A stretch of DNA of 64,000 bases from Doris montereyensis. Taxonomy: Eukaryota > Mollusca > Gastropoda > Nudibranchia > Dorididae. The notes beneath the pieces are model-generated. The model was not told the DNA's origin and made no database searches. It saw only the letters and a list, made by a program, of their open reading frames with translations. The DNA is taken from contig JAXRKP010001191.1 in the NCBI GenBank assembly GCA_037039925.1, positions 1 through 64,000 of the forward strand, written 5' to 3'. Shown piece by piece: positions 1 through 11,159 of this stretch; the first letter of the stretch is position 1; each line of letters opens with the position of its first letter. Both the position numbers and the translations under genes were made by a program.

Positions 1-256
1 TATTATTATTATGAAATGCTGTTTTTGACATCTCTTCTCTCTTAAATCAGAAGGATTCCAGATAACGTTAAACTTTGGTTTTTAAGTATCAAATGTCACT
101 TCTTTTTTCGCATTGAAGTTGCATGCTGACTGAAAGTTGTAATGTGATAGCCATACAAAGTTGTAAGATGTCTTTCATTATGTATCTTACATGTTTATAC
201 ATACAAGCTTTCACTTACATTGAATGATTTGAGTCTGTTTCGATTTTCTTCTTCAG

Positions 257-1016
257 AATCACAGCTCAGCCAAAAAAAGAAGGGGAAGATGTCTGAGAGA
301 CTGTAATATTTGTCAGTGTCAGTGAGTACAACAAGAAACCAACGTCTCGTTCAGGTGAAGGTGCGGGCCGTGGCTTGTCAAGACCTACATGGCAATATTT
401 CGACCAGCTCGTTTTTCTGAAGGACATTGTCACTAATTACGTCACGTCGAGAGCTTGATTTGGAACTTTGGCGGTGATTAGAAAGCATTGTCTGTCAGTC
501 AAGCCAGCTAGACACGGAAAGATTTGTCAGCCATTTCCATCGTTAAAGAAGGATAATCCACAAGCTCCATTGAGTCTGCCTCGAGTCAGAGGAGTTTCTC
601 TACTCTACGCCACCAATAGAAATATTATGCAGTTTGTCCGCCAGAATTCGCCTCAAGCCAATTGGCGCGCCTCACATCGGCTGCTGTATCTCTACCATGG
701 TAAAGACAGTGAGGCAAGGGGCATGTCGAGAGTGAAGGAAATGACATTAAATAATATTTAATACTATCATTGGGGTATAAATATATATATGTCATTTCTT
801 TCACTTTGTATCTCTACGAGTACCAAAAGCCAACGTCAAGTGTACGAAAAACAGCAACAACAAGAATCAAAGGAACAAAGAAAAGAGGACGACGGTGGTC
901 AACATAAAGAGCTTTTACTTTTAGGGAGACAACAAAAAGAAAGAAAATCGGAGTACTTAGTTATGAATAAAATCACTCAAAACCTGAGCAGATCATATTT
1001 GCCATTAAATATCTAA
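257..1016 (+). pseudogene. MADF-like cassette, two exons
   Basis: A TTTTCTTCTTCAG acceptor precedes exon 1 (257-699). Exon 1 encodes the block SGEGAGRGLSRPTWQYF, which matches the end of MADF domains (SGxGA, a PTW-like aromatic patch, then a FLKD-like end). A longer Ser/Pro-rich stretch follows, up to the GTAAAG donor at 700. Exon 2 (about 830-1016) encodes KEQRKEDDGGQHKELLLL and ends in LPLNI-stop. MADF proteins bind DNA in the nucleus. An in-frame stop lies just upstream of the MADF block, as in all copies, so this copy is not functional as read. The exon 2 acceptor is weakened (CAAAAG instead of CCAGAAG). Confidence 0.5.
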
Positions 1017-1134
1017 AGAGTTACGTCGGCTTTTTCATATGAATGTTTGAAAATAACATATCGTTTATGTGCGAAAATGACATCTTTATTACAATTGTTT
1101 TTTTCCCAAAATGTTTATAAGATATCAAACACAC

Positions 1135-1925
1135 CCGACGTCATTCTATTAACATTGACAAGAGGAACCTGTGTGCCAACTATAATACAAATCAGTCGGT
1201 AAATGATGAAGGAGATAGAAGGGATATTGTCACCAATGTCCTTTCGAGATCTTCATGTGGGACTTTGGCGGCGATCACAGAGCCTTGTCTGTCACTGTCA
1301 GTCAAGCCAGCTAGACAAGTAAAGATTTTTCAGCAACTCCTACGGTTAAAGGAGAATGCACAAGCTTCCCTTGAGTTTGCCTCAAAGAGGAGTTTCTCTA
1401 CTCTACGCCACCAGTAGAAATATTATGCAGTTTTTCCCCGCCTGAGCTCACCCCAAGCCATTTGGCTAGCCACGCATCGGCTGCTGTATCTCTACCATGG
1501 TAAAGACATTGAGGCAAGAGGCATGTCCAAAGTGAAGGAAATGACATTAAACAATATTTTATGCTATCATTGGCGTATAATGTTTAATGACATTTCTTTC
1601 ACTTTGTATCTCTACCACTACCAGAAGCCAACATCAAGTTTGCGAGCGAAAAACAGCAACTACAAGAATCAAAGAAATAAATAAAACAAGAAAAGAAGAC
1701 GATGGTGATCAATGAAAAGAGCGTTTAGGGAGAGAATAAAAGAAGAAAGCCGCATCTCTTGAAACGATTTGTTTTGCTTTTGGGTTTTGGTTTTTCCATG
1801 GAGTATATATATATATTATATTTAAGTAACTGTATTATTGAAAGGTTTGTAGCGTCCTTGGTTGCCAAGGAAATGGCCGTTATCTTCGATTTTGACCCAA
1901 TTTTCAAAATCTGTCTCCTCACTTA
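1135..1925 (+). pseudogene. Type-2 cassette with alternative upstream exon and chimaeric tail
   Basis: The MADF block is replaced by a segment reading DRRDIVTN, which then joins the usual exon 1 second half, with a donor at 1500. The intron ends at CCAG (1624). Exon 2 stops resembling the standard one after about 1700 and runs into a different tail with a TATATATA stretch. The tail then carries the SSLILTQFSKSVSS segment. The type recurs at 2850, 5840, 11160, 14440, 16005, 25640, 28680, 33300, 36080 and 36880. Confidence 0.4.
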
Positions 1926-1929
1926 GTTA

Positions 1930-2260
1930 TAAAGAAAATCACTCAAAACCTGTGCCGATCGTTTTTGCAATTCGATATCGAAAGATTGACGTCGGCTTTT
2001 CAGATGTTTTAGATATTTTAAATAAAATGAATTTTTTTGCAGTACACAGGTGGCTGGTTACTTTCTTCCTTTTACTTTGGTTGCTGTAGGTAAGGGTGTT
2101 TTCTTTATTGTGATGTTAAGATTTATTTAGAACAATGTTTTTGTGTTATTTTTCTTATATTCAGAATAAATGTTTTTTCTTCCGATTTATGTCAAAATTG
2201 ACTTTCTCTCAATTGCATTTCAGGTGACAATTCAAAGGTAAGAAACTTAAACAATTATTT
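1930..2260 (+). repeat. Array spacer D with micro-exon-like block
   Basis: This 0.3-kb spacer has TTTTTTTGCAG followed by about 47 nt ending in GTAGGTAAGG, and further on GTTTCAG, 14 nt, then GTAAG. Both look like very small exons with intact splice borders. The first overlaps a 20-codon hydrophobic reading frame starting MNFFAVHRWL. The block recurs at about 3700, 15160, 16860, 29310, 32450 and 34180. Confidence 0.5.
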
Positions 2261-2261
2261 G

Positions 2262-2695
2262 TGATTTTCTCTACTCTACTCCAGCAATAGAAATTAATAT
2301 GCAGTTTTTCCCCCCGACGGAGCTTACCCCAAACAACTTGGCTAGCCATGCATTGGCTGCTGTATCTCTACCATAGTAAAGACAGCGAGGCAAGGGGCAT
2401 GTCGAAAGTGAAGGAAATGACTTCAACTAATATTTTATACTATCATTGAATTATACATATTTGTTTGATGTCATTTCCTTCTCTTTGTATCTCTACCACT
2501 ACCAGAATCCAACATCAAGTATGCGAAAAAATAGCAACTTCAAGAATCAAAGGAACAAAAAAAAGAAGACGATGGTGATTAATGTAAGGAGCTTTTACTT
2601 TTAGAGAGACAACTAAAAGAAAGAAAATTAGAGTACTCAGTTATGAATATAATCACTCAAAACCTGTGCAGATCGTTTTCACCATTCAATGTCTA
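2262..2695 (+). pseudogene. Half cassette lacking MADF block
   Basis: It starts directly after spacer D with only the Thr/Pro-rich end of exon 1. The GT donor is changed (CCATAGTAAAG). Exon 2 (about 2508-2695) is nearly complete and ends in the variant SPFNV instead of LPLNI. The same arrangement recurs at 15425-15873 and 32750-33183. Confidence 0.45.
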
Positions 2696-2849
2696 AAGAG
2701 TTACGTCGGTGTTTTCAGATATTTTCAGTATTTTTAAAAAACGTGAATGGTTGAAAATAACACGTCGTTTATGTGCGAAAATGGCATTTTTATTACAATT
2801 GTTTTTCTTAAAAAGTTTATAAGATATCAAACACAGCCGACGTAATTCT

Positions 2850-3460
2850 ATTAACATTGACAATAGGAACCTGTGTGCCAAATATAAAACAAATTGGTCG
2901 GTAAACGACGGAGGTGATAGAAGGGACGTTGTCACTAATGTCACTCCGAGAGCGTCACAGTTGTAAACTAGACCACAGAGCCTTGTCTGTCAGTGTCAGT
3001 CAGGCCAGTTACACAAGTAAACTTTTGTCAGCGACTCCCATTGTTAAAGTAGAATCTGCAAGCTTCCTTTGAGTCTGTCTCAGAGGATCATATCTACTCT
3101 ACGCCACCAATAGAAATACTGTGCAGCTTTTTTCCCCCGCCAGAGCTCACCCCAAGCAATTTGAAAAGCTACACATCTACTGTTGTATCTCTACCATGGT
3201 CCAGACAGTGAGGCGAGGGACATGTTGGAAATGAAGGAAATGGCATTAAACATTAGTTTATACTATGATTGGGGTATAAACAGATGTTTAACGTAAATTC
3301 TTTCACTTTGTGACTCTACCACTACCAGAAGCCAACATCAAGTTTGCGAGCGAAAAACAGCAACTACAAGAATCAAAGAAACAAATAAAACAAGAAAAAA
3401 AGACGAAGGTGATCAATGAAAAGAGCGTTTAGGGAGAGAATAAAAGAAGAAAGCCGCACC
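2850..3460 (+). pseudogene. Type-2 cassette
   Basis: The alternative upstream segment (DRRD, then VTNVTPRAS in a shifted frame) and exon 1 end are present. The last codons before the intron read CCATGGTCCAG, so the GTAAAG donor is lost. Exon 2 is chimaeric, as at 1625-1840. Confidence 0.4.
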
Positions 3461-3519
3461 TCGTGAAACCATTTGTTTTGCTTTTGGGTTTTGGTTTTTC
3501 CATTTATTATATATATTAT

Positions 3520-4377
3520 ATTTAAGTAACTGTCAAACTATATAGTCACCCTATATTATTGAACAGTTTGTAGCGTCCTTGGTTGCCAAGGAAATGGCCG
3601 TCATCTTCGATTTTGACCCAATTTTCAAAATCTGTCTCCTCACTTAGTTATAAATAAAATCACTCAAAACCTGTGCCGATCGTTTTTGCCATTCGATATC
3701 GAAAGAGTGACGTCGGCTTTTCAGATGTTTTAGATATTTTAAATAAAGTGAATTTTTTTGCAGTACACAGGTGGCTGGTTACTTTCTTCCTTTTACTTTG
3801 GTTGTTGTAGGTAAGGGTGTTTTCTTTATTGTGATGTTAAGATTTATTTAGAACATTGTTTTGTGTGTGATTTTCCTTATATTTAAAATAAGTGTTTGTT
3901 TCTCCGATTTATGTCAAAATTGACTTTCTCTCAATTATGTTTCAGGTGACAATTCAATTGTGAGAAACTTTAACAGTTAGTTGTGATTTTCACTTTTTGC
4001 TCTCTTAAAGTTCCTGTGTCACCACTGTGAATATTATCAGTGTTTCTATGTTTTGTTGTCTTTTTTTGACATGTATAAAGTTTAGTTTTCAATATCTCTC
4101 TTCTTGACATAAAATAAGTTTGCCCTATCCCCAACACATACCATTCCATTTCATTTTCTTTCATGTTTATAACTCTTTTACTTTTTGTTTTACTTTTTTC
4201 AACACATTGATAAAGTTGATGGCTTTGACAAGGAGGAGAAGATCGATGAAGGATTGTGATGGAAACTTTCAATAAACACTTTCAGTCTTCATGAGAAAAG
4301 GTCTTCTTGCCATCCCTCAGTGTCAGTCACAGCAACACTGAGGCAGAGAGGGTATTTTCCTTTCTTTCTTTCTTTAG
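3520..4377 (+). repeat. Spacer D plus spacer E with AATAAA block
   Basis: Spacer D (3700-3970) is followed by about 400 nt containing a block with GATAAAGTTGATGGCTTTGA and then CTTTCAATAAACACTTTC. AATAAA is a polyadenylation-type hexamer. A polypyrimidine tract ending in TTTAG at 4377 follows and acts as the border of the next exon. The pair recurs at 16740-17542, 29140-29950 and 34010-34830. Whether the hexamer is used cannot be seen from sequence. Confidence 0.45.
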
Positions 4378-4900
4378 CAGTTGCCATTGGCTTGTCAAGA
4401 CCTACATGGCAATATTTCGACCAACTCTTTTTTCTCAAGGACATTGGCACTAATTACGTCACGCCGAAAGCTTAATTTGGAACTTTGGTGATGATTAGAA
4501 AGCATTGTCTGTCAGTCAAGCCAGCTAGACACGGAAAGATTTGTCAGCGACTTCCATCGTTAAAGAAGGATAATCCGCAAGCTTCCTTTGCGTCTGCCTC
4601 AGAGTCAGAGGATCTTCTCTACTCTACGCCACCAGTAGAAATATTATGTAGTTTGTCCGCCAGAATTCGCCTCAAGCCAATTGGCGCGCCTCACATCGGC
4701 TGTTGTATCTCTATCATGTTAAAGACAGTGAGACAAGGGACATGTCGAAAGTGAAGGAAATGACATTAAATAATATTTCATGCTATTATTGCAATATAAA
4801 TAGTTTAATGTCATTTCCTTCTCTTTGTATCTCTACCACTACCAAAAGCCAACATCAAGTGTGCGAAAAACAATGACATAAATAAAATAAAAAGACTTTG
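4378..4900 (+). pseudogene. Cassette with alternative exon 1 start
   Basis: Exon 1 enters after TCTTTAG, directly inside the MADF block (LSRPTWQYFDQLFFL region), and lacks SGEGAG. The donor is mutated (CATGTTAAAG). Exon 2 is cut after about 35 nt and joins a remnant of a unit start (about 4870-5040). Equivalent copies lie at 17543-18045 and 29950-30430. Confidence 0.4.
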
Positions 4901-5218
4901 GTGATCAATGGCAAAAGCTTTTACAAAGAGATCAGAAAAGAAGTTGGAGTATGGTATTGACAAAGAGATCCTGAAAGTGATGACTTGCGTTTTTTGACAT
5001 CACTACTTTCCTAAATCAGAAGGATTCCAAACTGTGGTTTTCAAGTATTGAATGCCACTTCTTTTCTCGCTTTGAATTTGCGTGCTGACTGAGTGAAATT
5101 TGTAATGTGGTAGCCAATACATGTAAGAAATCTTACACTACGATATATCTTACAATCTTATGATTATCAGCTTTCACTTACATTGAATAATTTGAGTCTG
5201 TTTCGATTTTCTTTTTCA

Positions 5219-5712
5219 GAATCACAGCTCAGACAAAAAAAGGGGGAGATGTCTGAGAGACTGTAATATTTGCCAGTGTCAGTGAGTACAACAAGAAACC
5301 AATGTCTCACTCAGGTGAAGGTGCGGGCCGTGGTTTTTCAAGACCTACATGGCAATATTTCGACAAGCTCTTTTTTTCTGAAGGACATCTACGTCACTAA
5401 TGTCACGCCGAGGGCATGTCGAGAGTGAAGGAAATGACATTAAATAATATTTAATACTATCCCTGGGGTATAAATATATGTTTAATGTCATTTCTTTCAC
5501 TTTGTATCTCTACGAGTACCAAAAGCCAACGTCAAGTGTACGAAAAACAGCAACAACAAGAATCAAAGGAACAAAGAAAAGAGGACGACGGTGGTCAACA
5601 TAAAGAGCTTTTACTTTTAGGGAGACAACAAAAAGAAAGAAAATTAGAGTTATCAGTTATGAATAAAATCACTCAAAACCTGAGCAGATCATATTTGCCA
5701 TTAAATATCTAA
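5219..5712 (+). pseudogene. MADF-like cassette with internal exon deletion
   Basis: The acceptor and MADF block are present, but exon 1 jumps from the VTNVTPRA region straight into the intron at about 5415, losing the Ser/Pro-rich half and the donor. Intron end and exon 2 (about 5528-5712) are complete. Intron and exon 2 together read as one open frame of 75 codons from an ATG at 5485. Confidence 0.45.
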
Positions 5713-5839
5713 AGAGTTACGTCGGCTTTTTCAGATGAATGTTTGAAAATAACATATCGTTTATGTGCGAAAATGAGATCTTTATTACAATTGTTTTTTT
5801 CCCAAAATCTTTATAAGATATCAAACACACCCGACGTCA

Positions 5840-6410
5840 TTCTATTAAAATTGACAAGAGGAACCTGTGTGCCAACTATAATACAAATCAGTCGGTAAAT
5901 GATGGGGGAGATGGAAGGGATATTGTCACTAATGTCACTCCGAGATCTTCATGTGGTACTTTGGCGGCGATCACAGAGCCTTGTCTGTCACTGTCAGTCA
6001 GCCAGCTAATAAGTAAACTTTTGTCAGCGACTCCCATTGTTAAAGAAGAATGCACAAAGCTTCCTTTTGAGTTTGCGTCAGAGGATCATATCTACTCTAC
6101 GCCACCAATAGAAATACTGCATCTTTTTCCCCCGCCAGAGCTCACCCCAAGCAATTTGAAAAGCTACACATCTACTGTTGTATCTCTACCATGGTACAGA
6201 CAGGGAGGCAAGGGGCATGTAAAAGGGTAAATAATAAACAGATGTTTAACGTCATTTCCTCACTTTGTATCTCTACCACTACCAGAAGCCAACATCAAGT
6301 TTATGCGAAAACAGCAACTACAAGAATGAAAGAAACAAAAACAAGAAAAGAAGACGATGGTGATCAATGAAAAGAGCGTTTAGGGAGAGAATAAAAGAAG
6401 AAAGCCGCAA
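5840..6410 (+). pseudogene. Type-2 cassette, shortened intron
   Basis: The alternative upstream segment and exon 1 end read well in one frame, 89 codons from 5961. The intron is shortened, and the TATAAATA stretch is reduced. Exon 2 is chimaeric and ends where the inverted LINE begins. Confidence 0.4.
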
Positions 6411-6413
6411 ATC

Positions 6414-7735
6414 GTGAAACGATTTGTCTTGCCATTTTGTATATATATATATTTAAAACTTCAAAACCTATACAGATTATTTTTGCCATTGAAAATACTT
6501 CTTCAATCCATGAATTGGCTTTTTCATTATTTCTATGGATTCTTAATTTGTCGTATTGGGCATGCGTTGGTATTTCTCGCACTCTTCATTGCTCCCGGAA
6601 CAACTTTTGATTTCCTTGATAGCTTTCTTGAAGTCTTTGTCCAAACTCTTCCCAAGATTCCTGTTTTGCTTTCCTCATTTCCTCTTTGGCGATAGTCATT
6701 TTATTCACGTAATCTATCCTATCCTCTGGTATTTGGTATCTTTGTTTTCAAGTATTTTCTTCTAGACATCCTTCTTTTCTTTGATCTTAGTCTTCATATT
6801 ATCATTCCACCATGCTGATCTTTTCCTATCTCCTTTAATTTGTTTCCTACAACAGACCACTTCACTACAACTGAGGAGTGTTGGTTTTTTATATACATTT
6901 GCCACTTGTCTTCTATTGTGCTATCACTCAGATCCATCTACCCTTCACTTTCACTGACAAATCTTTTTATCTTAGATTGGTATACCTGTTTTACTATTGT
7001 TTTATTTAGTTCTCTATTTTGAGTTTAGTAGCTTTCTTTTCTTTCCTTTTCTGTATGTTTTCTTCAGTCAAATGAATCTCATAGTGGCAATCACTAGGTG
7101 AGAATGACTAAATATTTCTGCTCCTTTGTTTACTCTTGCATCCAATGTAATGCAAAAAGGGAGCTGCTACCTATTATGTAGTCTATGATTAACTTTTCCC
7201 ATCTGTCTTTATTTACTCTTGTATATTTGTGGATATATTTATGAGGTAAAGGGTGTTTTCTCTCCTCCTTTACCTATTACTCCTCCTGATATTTCTAAAT
7301 TGCTGCCTTCTAGCGGTTAAATCTCCTAAAACCATTAGTTCCTGTTTGGGTTTGAGATTCTCTGCAGCTATTTGTAAATCATTTTCGAAAATGCCTTTTT
7401 TCCTCTTGAGTGGCATCTTCGTTTGGTCCATAGGCTTTTAATTATTTAATTTCTCTTCCTTTTGGTTAAATGTTTACCCCTAATAGCCGTGGGCTTATAA
7501 ATTTCCAACTTTCTAGTAACTGAAAATGCTTTTTATGCACTGGAAGGCCTATTCCTGCTCTAGCTCTATCTTTGAGATCTATTCCTGAGAAGATTAAAAT
7601 TCTATTTGGTCCTGCATTTTCTATTCCTTGTCCTTTTCTCTTTGTTTCTGTAATAGCCAAAATGTCTACTTTGTATTTTTTCCATTTCTTCAACTAATTC
7701 TAACTCTTTTCCAATTATTGCCCTAACATTAAAAA
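6414..7735 (-). pseudogene. LINE endonuclease fragment, inverted
   Basis: Read on the minus strand, 7735 to 6414 encodes pieces of an APE-type endonuclease of a non-LTR retrotransposon. These are a VDILAITETKRKGQGIE start (catalytic Glu in the ITETK motif), an AGIG segment, ELMVLGDF-like residues, and an RSAWWNDNMKTK linker motif that lies between endonuclease and reverse transcriptase. Several frameshifts and stops make it dead. The plus-strand open frames here are shadows. It lies opposite to the reverse transcriptase piece at 8742-9690, with a cassette in between. Confidence 0.65.
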
Positions 7736-8040
7736 ATCACGGTCCGTGTTCATTTCATTTTCGTCATTGAAAGATCAAGCCGGGTATATTACATTTATGG
7801 TTGGGTTGCCACCTTGAGGCCCCCTACCAGGCTTGTTATTTTCTGTCAGGATTAACTCCCTTAGCCTTTGTTTGCACACAACCATCCCACAAGGCAGCAG
7901 GTTGTTATTTTATGTCAGAGTTTACTCCTTTAGCCTTTGATTAACCAAGACCCACCTGCAAGGCAAGAGGAGGCCCATGGAGGGCGGGAAAGCCTAATCC
8001 CCGTACAGGTGCTGACCTGTCCACTGCCCGGTAATTACCA
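7736..8040 (-). repeat. Probable 5' region of the inverted LINE
   Basis: This GC-richer stretch has two near repeats (GTTATTTTNTGTCAGGATTAAC-like and GTTATTTTATGTCAGAGTTT-like) and no open frame on either strand that I trust. It sits upstream of the endonuclease on the minus strand, so I infer the LINE 5' leader. It is kept in unit 2 at 22240-22550. Confidence 0.4.
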
Positions 8041-8089
8041 GCTTTCATTTACGTTTAACGATTTGAATCTGTCTCGATTTTCTTTTCAG

Positions 8090-8740
8090 AATCACAGCTC
8101 AGAAAAAAAATAAAAAAGGGAAAATATTGTCAGTGAGTATCACATTAACTAGAAACCAACGTCTCGCTCAGGTGAAGGTATGGGCCATAGCTTGTCAAGA
8201 CCTACATGACAATATTTCGACCAACTCTTTTTTCTGAAGGACATTGTCACTAATTACGTCACGTCGAGATCTTCATTTAGAACTTAGGCGATCATAGAGC
8301 CTTGTCTGTTAGTCAAACGAGCTAGACACGGAAAGATTTGTCAATGTCAGCGACTCTCACCGAGGAGAATCCGCAAGATTCCTTTGAGTCTGCCTCAGAA
8401 GATCTCTCCTCTACGCCGGCAGTAAAAATATTATGCAGTTATTTTTCCCGCCAGAGGTCATTGAAAAGCCACACATAAGCTGCTGTATCTCTACCATGGT
8501 AAAGACAGTGAGGCAAGGACATGTTGGCAATGAAGGAAATGACATTAAATAATATTTTATACTATCATTGGGGTATAAATAATGTTTAATGACATATCTT
8601 TCACTTTGTATCTCTACCACTACCAGAAGCCAACATCAAGTTTGCGAGCGAAAAATAGCAACTACAAGAATCAAAGAAACAAATAAAACAAGAAAAAAGA
8701 CGATGGTGATCAATGAAAAGAGCGTTTAGGGAGAGAATAA
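8090..8740 (+). pseudogene. Cassette between the two LINE pieces
   Basis: This is a complete but diverged cassette: acceptor TTTTCAG, a MADF block altered to a GMGHSLSRPT-type reading, exon 1 end, GTAAAG donor, intron, and chimaeric exon 2. It is cut at GAGAATAAACC, where LINE reverse transcriptase begins. The same cut is found in unit 2 near 23256. Confidence 0.4.
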
Positions 8741-8741
8741 A

Positions 8742-9690
8742 CCAACATGTGCAATGAAAGTAGCTGGAAATGTGTCTGATGAATTTGATGTAGATATAGG
8801 AGTAAGACAGGGTGGTATCCCTAAGTCTCTTTTGTTTATCACATTTATGGATTCAGTCGTAAAGGCATTCTCAAAAATGAAGAAAATAAATGTAGATATG
8901 TGGAAGCTCAAACCATTAAATGTAGCAATGATATTTTCATTTCCGGATGATTTAGTTATGTTTGGAAAATCAGAAAGGGACCTTCAATCATGAGTAATAA
9001 TCAATTAAATAAAAGAAAAATGAGAGTAAAAAAAAAAACAATTCTAGTAACTAGGGAAACTAAAACACAAAATAATAAAGTGGGCTGGGAGAATTTAGAA
9101 CAAGTTTAAAGCTACAATTACCTATGTGTAATGATTAACTCACAAATCAGCCAAAGAATCCAAAAGGTCATGACAATATACTACCGTCTAGGAGAGGCTT
9201 GTATAGGTAAACAAGAATTGTCAACAAAAACCAAAATGGCAGTATACAACACAGTTTATTCTCCTACCCCTCCTCTACGGCAATGAAACCTGGACCTTAG
9301 ACAGTAGGGAATACAATAAAGTACAGGCAGCTGAAATAAAATATCTAAGTAGAGTAGTAGGTAAAACTAATAGACTAAATCAGAAACACAACAATAAGAG
9401 ATCAAACCAAAGCAGGTGGTATAAGTATTAAGATAGAAATAAATCAACTGAGATGGTTTGGGCATGTAAAGTGGAATGCATGACAATAGAATCGCTAAAT
9501 CAGTATACAGTGCTAAAGCCTAAGGGAAAAGACCAAAAGGCAGACCTCGGGTAGAAGGAAACAGGAAATGTCAGGACAGGCAGCCAGGAAAAAGTAGATT
9601 TGGAAACAGGAAATGTCAGGACAGGGCAGCCAGGAAAAAGATCTTTTCACGCATCTCAACCCATACACCGGAAAGTAGAATGAGAACTGT
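8742..9690 (+). pseudogene. LINE reverse transcriptase fragment
   Basis: The plus strand encodes the C-terminal half of a non-LTR reverse transcriptase. Visible parts are VRQGG at the VRQGCxLSPLLF position, a PDD motif at the catalytic YADD/FADD position, LVMFGKSERDLQ, then YRLGEACIGKQELS, TKMAVYNTVYSPT and YGNETWTL, then the INQLRWFGHVK tail motif. The family is of the craniofacial-development-protein-like LINE type often seen in invertebrates. It has at least three frameshifts and stops. A duplicated segment near 9560-9640 (GGAAATGTCAGGACAG twice) is absent from unit 2. Confidence 0.7.
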
Positions 9691-9714
9691 TCAAGAAAAG
9701 AAAGCTAAAAAAAA

Positions 9715-10265
9715 AGGAGGGGGAGATCTCTGAGAGACTGTAATATTTGTCAGTGTCAGTGAGTACAACAAGAAACCAACGTCTCGCTCAGGTGAAGGTG
9801 CGGGCCGTGGCTTGTCAAGACCTACATGGCAATATTTCGACAAGTTTTTATTTCTGAAGGACATTGGCACTAATGTAATGCTGAGAGCTTTATTAGGAAC
9901 TTTGGCCACGATCACAGAGCCTTGTCTCTCCGTTACCAGCTTTCACAAGTAAAGATTTGTCAGCGACTCCCACCCTTAAAGGAGAATCAAGCTTCCTTTG
10001 AGTCTGCCTCAGATGATCTTCTCTACCTACGCTACCAGTAGAAATATTATGCAGTTTGTTTTTTACCAGACTAACTCCAACCATTTGGCATGTCACACAT
10101 TGGCTGCTGTATCTTTATCAGCACCGTCTTGAAGGCAGTGAGGCAAAGGAATGTCGATAGGGGAAGAAATAACATCAAATAATACAAAATACTATTATTT
10201 GGGTAGTTAAGTAAAGTTTAATGTCATTTCTTAACTTTGTATCTCTACCACGACCAGAAGCCAAC
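9715..10265 (+). pseudogene. MADF-like cassette
   Basis: The MADF block is clear (SGEGAGRGLSRPTW). Exon 1 loses the usual donor, because the CCATGG is replaced by a variant containing CAGCACCGTC. Exon 2 is cut after about 20 nt and joins a unit-start remnant (10290-10345). Confidence 0.4.
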
Positions 10266-10289
10266 ACCAAATAGATCCCGAAAATGATG

Positions 10290-11034
10290 ACATGCTGTTT
10301 TTGACATCGCTACTTTCCTAAATCAGAAGGATTCCAGATAACATTAAACTGTGTCAGTGAGTACAACAAGAAACCAACGTCTCGCTCAGGTGAAGGTGCG
10401 GGCTCACATGGCAATATTTCGACCAGCTCTTTTTTCTGAAGTCTACGTCACTAATGTCACGCCGAGAGCTTAATTTGGAACTTTGGTGGTGATTAGAAAG
10501 CATTAACTGTCAGTCAAGTCAGCTACACACTTAAAGATTTGTCAGCAACTCCCACTGTTAAAGTCTTAACGTTAAAGGAGAATCCGCAAGCTTCCTTTGA
10601 GTCTGCCTCAGAGGATCGTTTCTTCTCTACGCCACCAGTAAAATTATACAGATATTCCGCCAGAGCTCGCCCCAAGCTATTTGGCTAGACACGCATCAGC
10701 TGTTGTATCTCTACCATGGTAAAGACAGTAAGGCAAGGGGCATGTCGAGAGTGAAGGAATGACTTTAAACAATAGTTTATACTATCATTGGGGTATAAAT
10801 ATATGTTTAATGTCATTTCCTTCTCTTTGTATATCTACCAGTACCAAAAGCCAACATCAAGTATGCGAAAAACAGCAACTACAAGAATCAAAGGAACAAA
10901 AAAAGAAGACGCCAGTGATCAACGTAAGAGCTTTACTTTTAGAGAGACAACAAAAAGAAAGAAAATTAGAGTACTCAGTTACGAATAAAATCACTCAAAA
11001 CCTGTGCAGATCATTTTTGCCATTAAATATCTAA
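10290..11034 (+). pseudogene. MADF-like cassette with shortened MADF block
   Basis: The block reads SGEGAG and then jumps to the TWQYFDQL region, missing about 20 nt. Exon 1 end, GTAAAG donor, intron with TATAAATATA, and a full exon 2 to LPLNI-stop at 11034 follow. Exon 2 begins after CTACCAGTACC, with a weak acceptor. Confidence 0.45.
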
Positions 11035-11159
11035 AGAGTTATGTCGGCTTTTTCAGTATATAATATATTTTTTTAAACCTTTGAATATAACATCGTTTAT
11101 GTGCAAAAATGGCCTTTTTATTACATTTGTTTAAATGTCTTTCTCGTCAAAACGTTTAC

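Noticed and set aside
6556..7022. Phe/Leu/Ser-rich plus-strand frames resembling membrane proteins
   Set aside because: They are shadows of Lys/Glu-rich LINE coding sequence read on the wrong strand.
6414..9690. Simple 5' inversion of one LINE by twin priming
   Set aside because: A complete gene cassette lies between the two inverted pieces, so a single insertion does not explain it; kept only as an open question.
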